IMG/VR virus record: IMGVR_UViG_3300047321_000238
Coordinates: 112,297 to 176,296 of that record
DNA length: 64,000 nt
Source of the DNA: a virus
Direction: 5' to 3' (one strand)
Shown here: one piece after another, positions 1 to 6,400 of the stretch
Layout: each line of letters opens with the position of its first letter
Numbering within the stretch: the stretch's first letter is position 1
Made by a program: the position numbers and the translations under genes
Notes under the pieces: model-generated
Seen by the model: the letters and a program-made list of their open reading frames with translations, nothing else
What the model was told of the DNA's origin: nothing
Databases searched by the model: none

Positions 1-477
1 TTATACTTCGTAACAAGAACATGCCAATTTTGGGATGCAACAGATGATGCTGGATTATGGAAAGGTTATAAAAAATTAATCTTTAGATATGAGAAAGCTT
101 TTAAAATATATCATATTGTAAGAATAATATTTGATATGCCTCCAGCAGTAATAGGAATATTCTTTCCATTTTTAAAAAAAGTATTAGGGCATGAAATATA
201 TAAATTCAAACCAGACGTACTACCAAAATATGAGTATTTAGTTACAGTATCAAGTACTATAATAAGAGATACACAAATGGTAGATACATCACAAGAAGGA
301 TTCAATACTTTATGGAACGTTGAAGATGAACGTGATAAATTAATATGGAGTGATATAGATAATAAGGATATTGTATTAGGAACTGTTTATACAACATCTG
401 GATCAGAAGCTGAAAAGGAAATGTCAGAGAAATATACCACAGATTCAAGATTTCTACACTCATATAGAATAAGGTAG
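1..477 (+). CDS. Unknown protein, 5' end outside window
   Basis: The frame is open from base 1, so the N-terminus is missing; an internal ATG lies at 136. The visible part has a hydrophobic stretch around PPAVIGIFFPF, a possible membrane segment, and then a charged soluble region of about 100 residues. I recognise no family. The stop lies 10 bases before the next gene, whose ribosome site overlaps this gene's end, so the two are probably cotranscribed. Confidence 0.6.
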   Translation, partial: LYFVTRTCQFWDATDDAGLWKGYKKLIFRYEKAFKIYHIVRIIFDMPPAVIGIFFPFLKKVLGHEIYKFKPDVLPKYEYLVTVSSTIIRDTQMVDTSQEGFNTLWNVEDERDKLIWSDIDNKDIVLGTVYTTSGSEAEKEMSEKYTTDSRFLHSYRIR

Positions 478-487
478 GTAAAAGTAA

Positions 488-955
488 ATGAGTTTTTTAG
501 GAAAACAATTAAAACACGCATGGGCTTTTCTTAATGCAAAAGATACAAGAGAAGTTGATAGCGAAGTTCATACAATGCCTATAGATACTAAAGCTAATAA
601 TGAAGCTTTAGAAAGATTAATGGCTATAAGACATGACGGACCTGAAAGAGAGCAAGCTATTAATAATATTGTTAATATGGAACATGATATGATTAAATTA
701 CAAATGCCAATGGAAGTAAAACCTAATGTTAAAGCTTATCTTATAACTTATCATGCATATTATCATTCACCTAGTAGTAAAGTAGCTATACCGATAATAT
801 GTAAAGATGAAAAAGAGATGTTAATGATACTAGAAGAAACAACAGGCTGTAAAGCACCTAGACTAGAAATAAAAAATCAACTAGAAATTCCTTTAGCTAT
901 GGTAAAAATAAAAGATTTAGATGCACAAAGTTTCTATAATCTAATGAAAGCGTGA
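488..955 (+). CDS. Unknown protein with C-terminal domain shared with the 2269-2502 gene
   Basis: A 155-residue protein, charged N-terminal half. From about residue 80 it resembles the whole product of the gene at 2269-2502: both begin AY..., have a central IICK/LICK step and end in IKDLDAQSFYNLMK against IKNLDARSFLNLMK. The two therefore share a small domain of about 70 residues, likely an ancient duplication. Function unknown. It lies in a run of small tightly spaced genes. Confidence 0.7.
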   Translation: MSFLGKQLKHAWAFLNAKDTREVDSEVHTMPIDTKANNEALERLMAIRHDGPEREQAINNIVNMEHDMIKLQMPMEVKPNVKAYLITYHAYYHSPSSKVAIPIICKDEKEMLMILEETTGCKAPRLEIKNQLEIPLAMVKIKDLDAQSFYNLMKA

Positions 956-960
956 TAAGT

Positions 961-1125
961 ATGTTTCAATATATAGTAGGAGCAATATTATTTGCATGGA
1001 TGTTAACTTGGTTTGGATTTGATAATTTTATATTAGGTGTTATTAATAGCTTTTTTGGAACTAGATTCGATATAAATGCATATTATATATCAGCAATTAT
1101 ATTAGCGATATTAGATAGGTGGTAG
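961..1125 (+). CDS. Small membrane protein, 54 residues
   Basis: An uninterrupted frame from ATG 961 to TAG 1123-1125 that starts 5 bases after the upstream stop and ends just before the next ATG. The product is very hydrophobic, with two likely transmembrane segments (VGAILFAWMLTW near the start and YYISAIILAIL near the end). No good ribosome site is visible, so translation is probably coupled to the upstream gene. Function unknown. Confidence 0.55.
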   Translation: MFQYIVGAILFAWMLTWFGFDNFILGVINSFFGTRFDINAYYISAIILAILDRW

Positions 1126-1126
1126 T

Positions 1127-1351
1127 ATGCAAGATAAAATAGTATTTATATTAGCTAATCTTGTTATAATTTTATTTGTATTTTTGAATAGTATATGTCT
1201 ATTAAAATTATTAACATGGATACAAGGTGATAGATTTGAAGATAACAAGTATATTGACTTATTAAAAACAATAATAGCAGCATTTTTAAATATGTTATTA
1301 TTATATCCAGAATTACATGGCTTAGGATTTATATTCAAAATAATAAAATAA
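1127..1351 (+). CDS. Small membrane protein, 74 residues
   Basis: Starts one base after the preceding stop with AGGTGG as ribosome site. It has a hydrophobic N-terminal helix (IVFILANLVIILFVFLN) and a second hydrophobic region near the C-terminus (IIAAFLNMLLLYPEL). With the preceding gene it forms a pair of tiny membrane proteins, arranged like a holin-type or lysis-associated pair, but nothing in the sequence proves that role. Confidence 0.6.
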   Translation: MQDKIVFILANLVIILFVFLNSICLLKLLTWIQGDRFEDNKYIDLLKTIIAAFLNMLLLYPELHGLGFIFKIIK

Positions 1352-1367
1352 AAAAGATTTGACTAAC

Positions 1368-1400
1368 AAGGAGGAGCTTAATGCTCCTTCTTTTATTTTA
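1368..1400 (+). terminator. Intrinsic terminator
   Basis: A 10-bp hairpin with one G-U pair (1368-1377 with 1383-1392) around a 5-nt loop, followed by a T-rich run. It ends the small membrane-protein operon. Confidence 0.7.
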
Positions 1401-1419
1401 AAGAAAGAGGTGAATTAAG

Positions 1420-1644
1420 TTGAACACTTTATTTGTATTAAAGGATTGTTCAGAAAAAAATGTCACTTATGGAGTTTTAATTATTAAAGCAGAAGTAACG
1501 CAATTAGAAGTTGAAATAGCTATTAGCAATATAAAAGCAGATATGGATGATGAATTAGAAACTTCTTTTACAATAAATGAACACATATTACCTAAATTGC
1601 CATGGGAAGTCGAATTAGTAAAAGCTCCCATAGTAACAGTTTAG
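1420..1644 (+). CDS. Unknown 74-residue protein
   Basis: TTG start at 1420, chosen because AAAGAGGTGAA lies at the right distance upstream. Acidic, mixed alpha/beta composition, no cysteines beyond one near the N-terminus, no membrane segment. No family recognised. First gene after the terminator at 1368-1400. Confidence 0.6.
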   Translation: MNTLFVLKDCSEKNVTYGVLIIKAEVTQLEVEIAISNIKADMDDELETSFTINEHILPKLPWEVELVKAPIVTV

Positions 1645-1655
1645 TAGGTGATTAT

Positions 1656-1943
1656 ATGAAAAATTTATATATGTTATTATGCATTTTGGTTATAACAATT
1701 CCATTATTAATTTATGGAGAAAATAGTAATAAAGCAGAAATAAATAAACAAGTACATGCGATTAATGGAGAAGTAATTTCTATTGACGGTCTAGGACTTT
1801 TTGAACACGATCCGTTACCATGGGGAGGAAAAGGAACTACCAAATATAAATTTCTTTATAAACAAAATGGACAACTTAAAACAGGATATGTAATGTTCTC
1901 TTTTGGAGAAACATGGATTATGAATATTGAGGAAGTGAAATAA
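1656..1943 (+). CDS. Small secreted or membrane-anchored protein
   Basis: ATG 1656 is preferred over an in-frame upstream start at 1602 because TAGGTGAT precedes it and the product then begins with a classic signal or anchor (MKNLYMLLCILVITIPLLIY). There is no clear lipobox. The remaining roughly 70 residues are predicted extracytoplasmic, beta-rich with several Gly and aromatic residues. It overlaps the next gene by one base. Function unknown. Confidence 0.6.
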   Translation: MKNLYMLLCILVITIPLLIYGENSNKAEINKQVHAINGEVISIDGLGLFEHDPLPWGGKGTTKYKFLYKQNGQLKTGYVMFSFGETWIMNIEEVK

Positions 1944-2269
1944 TGAAAAAAAAAGCAATGGAATTCAATGTAAGTGGACTTAAGTGTGATAATCCATTAT
2001 GTGATTATAAAGACATGTCAATTTTATCAAGTCGTTATAAACAATATGTTAATGCCCCATGTCCAAAATGTGGAGAAAACTTATTAACTGAAGCAGATTA
2101 TAAATCTCTAAAAGTACTTAGAGGCATAGCTAGATTTGTAAACTTTATATATTTCTTTATTCCTAAAAGTATGATAAAAAAAGATAGAGCAACAATGAAA
2201 GTAACACACGATGGCTCAGGTGTTCCAACATTTGGACCAATAGAAATCATTAAAGAAGAGGTGAAATAA
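1943..2269 (+). CDS. Zinc-ribbon-like protein, 108 residues
   Basis: Four cysteines in two pairs (KCDNPLCDY near residue 15 and PCPKCGE near 40) suggest a zinc ribbon. A hydrophobic patch (FVNFIYFFIP) follows. Overlapping start and stop with both neighbours (ATGA-type) indicates translational coupling. Function unknown. Confidence 0.6.
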   Translation: MKKKAMEFNVSGLKCDNPLCDYKDMSILSSRYKQYVNAPCPKCGENLLTEADYKSLKVLRGIARFVNFIYFFIPKSMIKKDRATMKVTHDGSGVPTFGPIEIIKEEVK

Positions 2270-2502
2270 TGAAAGCATATAGTATATATTTTAATGCACC
2301 TGGAGTTAATGGAAGCACTACTTTAATTTGTAAAGAGAACGATTCGGCTATTCTTTCAATGTTAGCTAAGAAATATGACTGTAAAGAAGAACATATGAAA
2401 ATTGAACAAGTATCGGAAGTAAATTTAGAAGAAATTAATATTAAAAATTTAGATGCAAGAAGTTTCTTAAATTTAATGAAAATTGGAATATTGGAAGGAT
2501 AA
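2269..2502 (+). CDS. Unknown small protein, paralogue of the 488-955 C-terminus
   Basis: A 77-residue product that aligns over almost its whole length with the C-terminal half of the protein at 488-955, ending in the same IKxLDAxSFxNLMK signature. It shares one base with the upstream stop. Last gene before the tRNA array. Function unknown. Confidence 0.65.
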   Translation: MKAYSIYFNAPGVNGSTTLICKENDSAILSMLAKKYDCKEEHMKIEQVSEVNLEEINIKNLDARSFLNLMKIGILEG

Positions 2503-2554
2503 TAAATATTTTAAATAAATTTACCCAAAATATAAAAAATATTCAAAAAAGGTG

Positions 2555-2583
2555 TTGACAACTTGTCCATTGTTTGGTATATT
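2555..2583 (+). promoter_or_regulatory. Sigma-A type promoter of the tRNA array
   Basis: TTGACA at 2555-2560, a 17-bp spacer, and TATATT at 2578-2583. It lies about 210 bases before the first tRNA and after the last protein gene, so it is the likely start of the tRNA transcript. Confidence 0.8.
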
Positions 2584-2790
2584 GGTTATATCGTAGCTAA
2601 CGGTAACGGTTACGAGACAATGACTTTTAGAATTCTTCTTATTGGATAATTCTTTTCATGGTACACCTCCTTTCGAATATAATATATATAAGCTATGCTG
2701 TTCAGCCTTTCAGCATAAGAGGTAAAGTCCTCGACATAATAAAAGAGTGTAGTAACTTCAGGGCGTGGATGTTACTACGCAAATACATAT
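2584..2790 (+). ncRNA. Structured leader of the tRNA array, with a 16S-tail-like segment
   Basis: No gene. In the transcript from the 2555 promoter I see hairpins 2592-2598/2608-2614, 2694-2700/2711-2717 (perfect 7 bp), 2719-2722/2729-2732 and 2747-2756/2771-2780 (10 bp, one G-U). Bases 2664-2674 read CACCTCCTTTC, the same as the 3' tail of 16S rRNA that pairs with ribosome sites. On the opposite strand this is a perfect ribosome site before a 6-codon frame (2659 to 2639). Confidence 0.5.
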
Positions 2791-2877
2791 GGAAGAGTGG
2801 CCGAGATGGTTGATGGCGGCAGACTGTAAATCTGTTCTGTAAAAAGCACGTTGGTTCGAATCCAACCTTTTCCACCA
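2791..2877 (+). tRNA. tRNA-Tyr (GTA)
   Basis: Class II fold with long variable arm, anticodon loop CTGTAAA, T-arm with TTCGAAT, acceptor GGAAGAG paired to CTTTTCC, encoded CCA. First tRNA of the array. Confidence 0.95.
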
Positions 2878-3116
2878 AAGTCTAAGGTTAAGATATATTC
2901 ACTCAATTGACTTGAATTGAATAAAGTTACACATTAGGTTAGTAATACTTTGATTAAAGATATATTCATCAGAATATTGATAGTCAATTATAACTATACG
3001 TAATATGGATGTTTCTGAACTTCAGCCCCTGTGGTACATAAATATGTGAGAAATATCGGAGTATTCTAATTAGGAATATGTGTCTAGTAGTAGGTCGGGA
3101 CTAGACAAAATAATAT
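2878..3116 (+). other. Array spacer with repeats and hairpin
   Basis: No gene seen. AAGATATATTCA occurs twice (around 2889 and 2957), each within a similar context. Near the end GTCTAGT/ACTAGAC forms a perfect 7-bp hairpin just before tRNA-Phe. Confidence 0.5.
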
Positions 3117-3192
3117 GGATAGATAGCTCAGATGGTAGAGCAGTGGATTGAAGATCCGCGTGTCCAAGGTTCGATTCCTTGTCTGTCCACCA
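3117..3192 (+). tRNA. tRNA-Phe (GAA)
   Basis: Complete cloverleaf, acceptor GGATAGA/TCTGTCC, anticodon loop TTGAAGA, T-loop TTCGATT, encoded CCA at 3190-3192. Confidence 0.93.
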
Positions 3193-3261
3193 GTAGGTTT
3201 TTGTTAGCTTTTGCCGTAGAACTCCTAGAGAGAGTCAAATCAAAAACTATCTCCACCATAT

Positions 3262-3338
3262 GGCTCTGTAGCTCAGTTGGAAGAGCATCCGTATTATTAA
3301 ACGGAGTGTCGGAGGTTCAATTCCTCCCAAAGTCTCCA
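3262..3338 (+). tRNA. tRNA with 8-nt anticodon loop (Asn-like)
   Basis: Normal D-arm, T-arm (GGAGG/CCTCC) and CCA. The anticodon stem TCCGT/ACGGA encloses 8 bases (3293-3300, ATTATTAA) instead of 7. Reading the standard U33 position gives ATT (Asn), but the extra base makes decoding uncertain. Acceptor has a C-A mismatch at the fifth pair. Discriminator is T. Confidence 0.75.
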
Positions 3339-3401
3339 TTCATCCTTTTTATATTTTTATATTGTAGATACTCTCTATTATTGGGAGGGTATTTGCAACA
3401 T

Positions 3402-3476
3402 GGCTCATTAGTATAGCGGTTAGTACACTGCCCTGTCACGGCAGAAGCGGGAGTTCGATTCTCCCATAAGTCGCCA
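3402..3476 (+). tRNA. tRNA-Asp (GTC)
   Basis: Anticodon loop CTGTCAC within CTGCC/GGCAG, T-arm GGGAG/CTCCC, discriminator G, encoded CCA. Acceptor GGCTCAT/ATAAGTC carries a C-A mismatch at the fifth pair. The preceding spacer has an 8-bp hairpin (ATACTCTC with GAGGGTAT). Confidence 0.92.
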
Positions 3477-3535
3477 TAGGATTTTCTTTTGTCAGTTTCT
3501 TTCTAGATCAAAAAAGTAAACTGTAAAACCTATAT

Positions 3536-3624
3536 GGAGCAATACTCAAGTGGCTTAAGAGTCCAGTCTTGAAAACTGGTAGGCTGTAACAGGTGCGTAG
3601 GTTCGAATCCTACTTGCTCCGCCA
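3536..3624 (+). tRNA. tRNA-Ser (TGA)
   Basis: Class II tRNA with long variable arm, acceptor GGAGCAA/TTGCTCC, anticodon loop CTTGAAA, discriminator G and encoded CCA. The spacer before it contains the CAGTTT/AAACTG hairpin. Confidence 0.95.
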
Positions 3625-3690
3625 AGGCGTTAAGCCTATGTTTTCTTTAGACGTAAGTTTCTTTTCTCAAAAGCAAACACGTTGAATTAT

Positions 3691-3767
3691 GGGTTCTTAG
3701 CTCAGATGGCTAGAGCACTGGCCTCCAAATCCAGGTGTCCTAGGTTCGATTCCTAGAGGGCTCGCCA
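3691..3767 (+). tRNA. tRNA-Trp (CCA)
   Basis: Anticodon loop CTCCAAA, T-arm CTAGG/CCTAG, acceptor GGGTTCT/AGGGCTC with three wobble pairs, discriminator G, encoded CCA. Confidence 0.9.
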
Positions 3768-3844
3768 ATAAAGAGTAAAGTTGTACCGCTCTAATGTTAG
3801 TTATTAGTGTACATCGCAAAGGAGAATGACTAACAAAACAATAT

Positions 3845-3935
3845 GGAACTGTACTCAAGAGGTTTAAGAGGAGCCCTTGCTAAGGGTTTAGACGAATTTA
3901 TTCGTGCTAGGGTTCGAATCCCTACGATTCCGCCA
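3845..3935 (+). tRNA. tRNA-Ser (GCT)
   Basis: Class II with variable-arm hairpin ACGAA/TTCGT, anticodon loop TTGCTAA, encoded CCA. Acceptor GGAACTG/CGATTCC has a C-A mismatch at the fifth pair. The spacer before it holds a TGTTAGT/ACTAACA inverted repeat. Confidence 0.92.
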
Positions 3936-4279
3936 AGGGTAGTTCAACACACTTCTAGTAGAGTTTCTACAAGTGGCAAGAGTAAATGTATGCAGTTAAC
4001 TTATAAGAACATTGCATAGCAGTATAGAACCAGTGGTAATGATCCACCGATACTGCAAAAGGTTTTAATGCTTAGTAGGAACAACTAAGTAGTGTACGCT
4101 ATCTACAAAAGAGTATCCTCATGGTGCTGATACTTGAAAGATGGATAAGGGTGAACCACTTGAAACCCGATAGCAAAAGACCTAATAAGTAGCAAAATTA
4201 GGTTTAAAACTCTAAATATAATTAGGGATTAAAGCAATTACAAATGCAAGTTTAGGACTTTTATAATAGTCCTTTATAT
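3936..4279 (+). ncRNA. 344-base spacer: chain of hairpins, no gene
   Basis: No coding frame or complete tRNA. Perfect stems follow one another: CACTT/AAGTG around GTAGA/TCTAC, TATGCA/TGCATA, GCAGTAT/ATACTGC, CTTAGT/ACTAAG, GCTATC/GATAGC enclosing AGTATC/GATACT and GGGT/ACCC, ACCTAAT/ATTAGGT, AGGACT/AGTCCT. The density suggests a folded RNA rather than filler. Family not recognised. Confidence 0.45.
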
Positions 4280-4355
4280 GCTGAATTAGCACAATTGGCA
4301 GTGCATCTGACTTGTAATCAGAAGGTTAAGAGTTCGAATCTCTTATTCAGCTCCA
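4280..4355 (+). tRNA. tRNA-Thr (TGT)
   Basis: Acceptor GCTGAAT/ATTCAGC perfect, anticodon loop CTTGTAA in TCTGA/TCAGA, discriminator T, encoded CCA. Confidence 0.95.
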
Positions 4356-4484
4356 AAACCAGTATTCGGTGGCAATCTAATTGCACTAGCTGACGAGGTT
4401 TGTCACACAGAGATAGACGTTAATTCTCGGAGTCTTTATTAGGAAGACATCTAGACAGTATGGTAGGGACTGTCCAACCGATAT

Positions 4485-4559
4485 AGCATTGTTGAGGAGT
4501 GGTTTCTCGCTAGCTCAAAAAGCTAGAGCACACTGGTTCGATTCCAGTCTTTGCGACCA
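4485..4559 (+). tRNA. tRNA-like gene, degenerate 5' acceptor strand
   Basis: T-arm ACTGG TTCGATT CCAGT, CCA at 4557-4559 and a perfect anticodon-like stem CTAGC/GCTAG with 7-nt loop TCAAAAA (4515-4521) are present, as is a weak D-arm. The 5' sequence does not pair with the 3' acceptor strand CTTTGCG, and U33 is not in place. Likely a degenerate or non-decoding tRNA. Boundaries at the 5' side are approximate. Confidence 0.5.
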
Positions 4560-4697
4560 TAATCTATGTAAGTCTTCACAGATTCTAATTGTGTGAAGCC
4601 GAAACTTATATCAACGCGGTAAGGATAAAGTATTAGATAAACCATCCTATTAGCAGAGATTACGGGTGCAGAAGTTCGTAGTTATAGCATCCACCAA
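4560..4697 (+). other. Array spacer with nested hairpin
   Basis: CTTCACA/TGTGAAG inside TAAGT/ACTTA forms a nested hairpin after the previous tRNA-like gene. A minihelix GGGTGC/GCATCC (4664-4669 with 4687-4692) is followed by ACCA. No gene. Confidence 0.4.
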
Positions 4698-4773
4698 CAG
4701 GATATAGGACAGTTGGTAGTCCGCCACATTTGGGATGTGGAGATCCTAGGTTCGAGTCCTAGTATCCTGACCA
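4698..4773 (+). tRNA. tRNA-Pro (TGG)
   Basis: Acceptor CAGGATA/TATCCTG perfect with the C1-G72 pair typical of bacterial tRNA-Pro, anticodon loop TTTGGGA in CCACA/TGTGG, encoded CCA. Confidence 0.94.
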
Positions 4774-5009
4774 AGGTCGTCTGTAGTTTAAGCGAATTCT
4801 TTACTAACTAGCTTAACAAAAAACTTACTGTTGATTCAAAGCATGCCTGCGATCATGGCCAATGATTTGTTAGTTTTAATCATAAGCTGAATCAAAGTGT
4901 TCTTAGGAAGTACAATATGCATATCGTTCAAAAGCGAAAGATTTCATAGATGGCGTTTATAATAAGAACAACAATAAAGTAATGAGCCACCTGCCATTAC
5001 TTTAAATAT
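4774..5009 (+). other. Array spacer with three stems
   Basis: No gene. TTAAGC/GCTTAA, TTGATTCA/TGAATCAA and AAAGTAATG/CATTACTTT (4976-4984 with 4995-5003) are perfect inverted repeats. The last lies six bases before the next tRNA. Confidence 0.45.
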
Positions 5010-5087
5010 CAGGATGTAGCTCAGTTGGTAGAGTGCTGGCACGATTATAGCCAGAAGTCGTAGGTTCAATCCCTACTGTCCTGACCA
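5010..5087 (+). tRNA. tRNA with 9-nt anticodon loop (Pro-like body)
   Basis: Acceptor CAGGATG/TGTCCTG (C1-G72), D-arm, T-arm GTAGG TTCAATC CCTAC and CCA are intact. The anticodon stem CTGGC/GCCAG is perfect but encloses 9 bases (5041-5049, ACGATTATA). No standard anticodon can be assigned. Closely related to the tRNA at 5372-5450. Confidence 0.75.
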
Positions 5088-5094
5088 AAGTGTG

Positions 5095-5168
5095 GGGAGC
5101 ACATATTGCGGAAAGCTTTGTAACCAAAAGTAAGGAATGTTGTTCTGGCATAAAGTTCCTTTGCTCCC
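5095..5168 (+). ncRNA. Repeated structured RNA element, copy 1
   Basis: Outer helix GGGAGCA/TGCTCCC (5095-5101 with 5162-5168) and inner helix AAGGAA/TTCCTT (5132-5137 with 5156-5161), with conserved inner loop TGTTGTTCTGG. It begins 7 bases after the CCA of the 9-nt-loop tRNA. Copy 2 at 5459-5533 keeps both helices through compensating changes, direct evidence of a conserved RNA fold. Confidence 0.65.
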
Positions 5169-5371
5169 ATGGTTATTTACTTGGTAGCTATACCAAGACT
5201 ATAAAATAGTCGTATCTTAGGAACGTAAGCACTAAGCGTCATCAGGCTAAAGACTAATAATTAATTTATTAGAGATGAGAACCCTGACCAATGTATTGAA
5301 AGCTTAACGGATGTTGGAAACGTTAGTTTTTAGGGTGATAACCTTGAGTAGTGTCTAAATAATCATAATAT
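5169..5371 (+). other. Array spacer with several hairpins
   Basis: No gene. CTTGGT/ACCAAG, GACTAT/ATAGTC (3-nt loop), CTAATAA/TTATTAG and TAACG/CGTTA stems occur in order. Confidence 0.4.
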
Positions 5372-5450
5372 CAGGATGTAGCTCAGTTGGTAGAGCACTG
5401 GCATTAATAGGAGCCAGAGGTCGTAGGTTTGAGTCCTACTGTCCTGACCA
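5372..5450 (+). tRNA. tRNA with 10-nt anticodon loop (Pro-like body)
   Basis: Near copy of the tRNA at 5010-5087 with the same acceptor, D-arm and CTGGC/GCCAG anticodon stem, T-loop TTTGAGT and CCA. The anticodon loop has 10 bases (5403-5412, ATTAATAGGA). The loop is the main part that differs between the two copies. Confidence 0.75.
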
Positions 5451-5458
5451 TATCTGTC

Positions 5459-5533
5459 GAGAGTACAGTTTGCAGAAAAGCTTAAGAACCTAAAGCAGGG
5501 AATGTTGTTCTGGTATAAAGTTCCCTTACTCTC
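5459..5533 (+). ncRNA. Repeated structured RNA element, copy 2
   Basis: Outer helix GAGAGTA/TACTCTC (5459-5465 with 5527-5533) and inner helix AGGGAA/TTCCCT (5497-5502 with 5521-5526). Compared with copy 1, two outer pairs and one inner pair change on both sides. The inner loop TGTTGTTCTGG is identical. Begins 8 bases after the CCA of the 10-nt-loop tRNA. Confidence 0.65.
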
Positions 5534-5544
5534 ATGGTTAACAA

Positions 5545-5619
5545 TGGGGAATAGTCAAGCGGAAAGACAGTGGATTTTGATTCCACGATGCGAAGGTTCG
5601 AACCCTTCTTCCTCAGCCA
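5545..5619 (+). tRNA. tRNA-Gln (TTG)
   Basis: Acceptor TGGGGAA/TTCCTCA, anticodon loop TTTTGAT in GTGGA/TCCAC, discriminator G, encoded CCA. Confidence 0.93.
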
Positions 5620-5662
5620 CCTACAATAGTAGGAGTTTATTATAAGTCCGATTTCAATCTTT

Positions 5663-5707
5663 TATTAGCTATTAATGGCTCGCCAAAGTAATCATTAATA
5701 GCTAATA
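5663..5707 (+). repeat. 15-bp perfect hairpin between tRNA-Gln and tRNA-His
   Basis: Arms 5663-5677 and 5693-5707 are perfectly complementary around a 15-nt loop. The spacer before it has a smaller CCTAC/GTAGG hairpin. Possibly a processing signal for the tRNA precursor. Confidence 0.7.
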
Positions 5708-5714
5708 TAATATC

Positions 5715-5790
5715 ATGAAGGTAGGATAGTTGGTAGTCCACCAGTTTGTGGCACTGGTTTACGCGAGTTCGAGTCTCGTCCTTCATTCCA
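5715..5790 (+). tRNA. tRNA-His (GTG), lacks the usual G-1
   Basis: Acceptor ATGAAGG/CCTTCAT perfect, anticodon loop TTGTGGC in CCAGT/ACTGG, CCA encoded. The base before position 1 is C and the discriminator is T, whereas bacterial tRNA-His normally has G-1 opposite C73. Confidence 0.88.
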
Positions 5791-5791
5791 T

Positions 5792-5868
5792 GGCTTCATA
5801 GCTCAGTTGGCTAGAGCAATCGGTTCATACCCGAAAGATCATTGGTTCAAGTCCAATTGAAGCCACCA
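5792..5868 (+). tRNA. tRNA-Met (CAT)
   Basis: Acceptor GGCTTCA/TGAAGCC perfect, discriminator A, CCA encoded, anticodon loop TTCATAC. The paired first base marks it as elongator type; a tRNA-Ile2 with modified CAT cannot be excluded. Follows tRNA-His after one base. Confidence 0.9.
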
Positions 5869-6076
5869 TAATAAAGAAGATATTCAATATTTGTAAATAA
5901 TTTCTCCCGTAGAATGTGTTTATGTGTGTGGTTGAATGTCTTTTTTATTTTCTAAATATTTACCGTTTATACTTAAACTTATTAGATACTTGCAAACAAT
6001 ACTGAATAAAACTGTTGTGGCAAGAGTATATAAATGGTATGGTGTAAGTATCTAATAATACAAAAAGGAGTATACT
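5869..6076 (+). promoter_or_regulatory. Possible array terminator, then inverted repeat before the embedded gene
   Basis: ATTCAA...TTGAAT arms followed by a run of six T near 5940 could end the first tRNA block. A perfect 13-bp inverted repeat (5979-5991 with 6046-6058) then sits directly before the ribosome site of the gene at 6077, as an operator or mRNA hairpin would. No clear promoter is seen between the arms. Confidence 0.4.
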
Positions 6077-6400
6077 ATGAGAGAACACACTTTAATATTA
6101 GAAAAAGTAACACCTAGTAAAACTGAATTAGTAGATAACAAATTTTACAGATTAGAATTCACTGGTTTAAATAATCAAATATATACTGCATTTGTTGACA
6201 AAAAAGATGTTGATAATGAAGTTATACTTTTGAATGATACATTTGATGTAATAAAAGTAGATATATTTAGAGATAATTTAAATGAATCAGTTAATGATAA
6301 TATATTTGAGACACAACCTCATTTAAAGTATGAAGGAGTCTATTCTTATATTACAATAGATATAAATCATACAGATCCAGCAGTGTTCAATAGAATATAA
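6077..6400 (+). CDS. Unknown 107-residue protein embedded in the tRNA array
   Basis: ATG with AAAAAGGAG six bases upstream. Acidic, beta-rich composition, no cysteines, no membrane segment, no recognised family. It is the only protein gene among the tRNAs, which raises the possibility of a role in tRNA processing or use, but the sequence shows no motif for it. A 13-bp inverted repeat precedes it. Confidence 0.65.
   Translation: MREHTLILEKVTPSKTELVDNKFYRLEFTGLNNQIYTAFVDKKDVDNEVILLNDTFDVIKVDIFRDNLNESVNDNIFETQPHLKYEGVYSYITIDINHTDPAVFNRI

Noticed and set aside
3132-3416. 94-codon + strand frame
   Set aside because: Runs through tRNA-Phe, the Asn-like tRNA and the start of tRNA-Asp; the tRNA folds explain the sequence.
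3814-3821. TCGCAAAG, an exact complement of the acceptor 3' strand of the tRNA-like gene ending at 4559, suggesting a split tRNA
   Set aside because: No D-arm or other tRNA feature follows the 8-mer, it is about 690 bases away, and such a match is expected by chance at low but real frequency.
4664-4696. Minihelix GGGTGC/GCATCC followed by ACCA, as a possible tRNA
   Set aside because: No T-arm with a proper stem and no 5' half; too little for a tRNA call.
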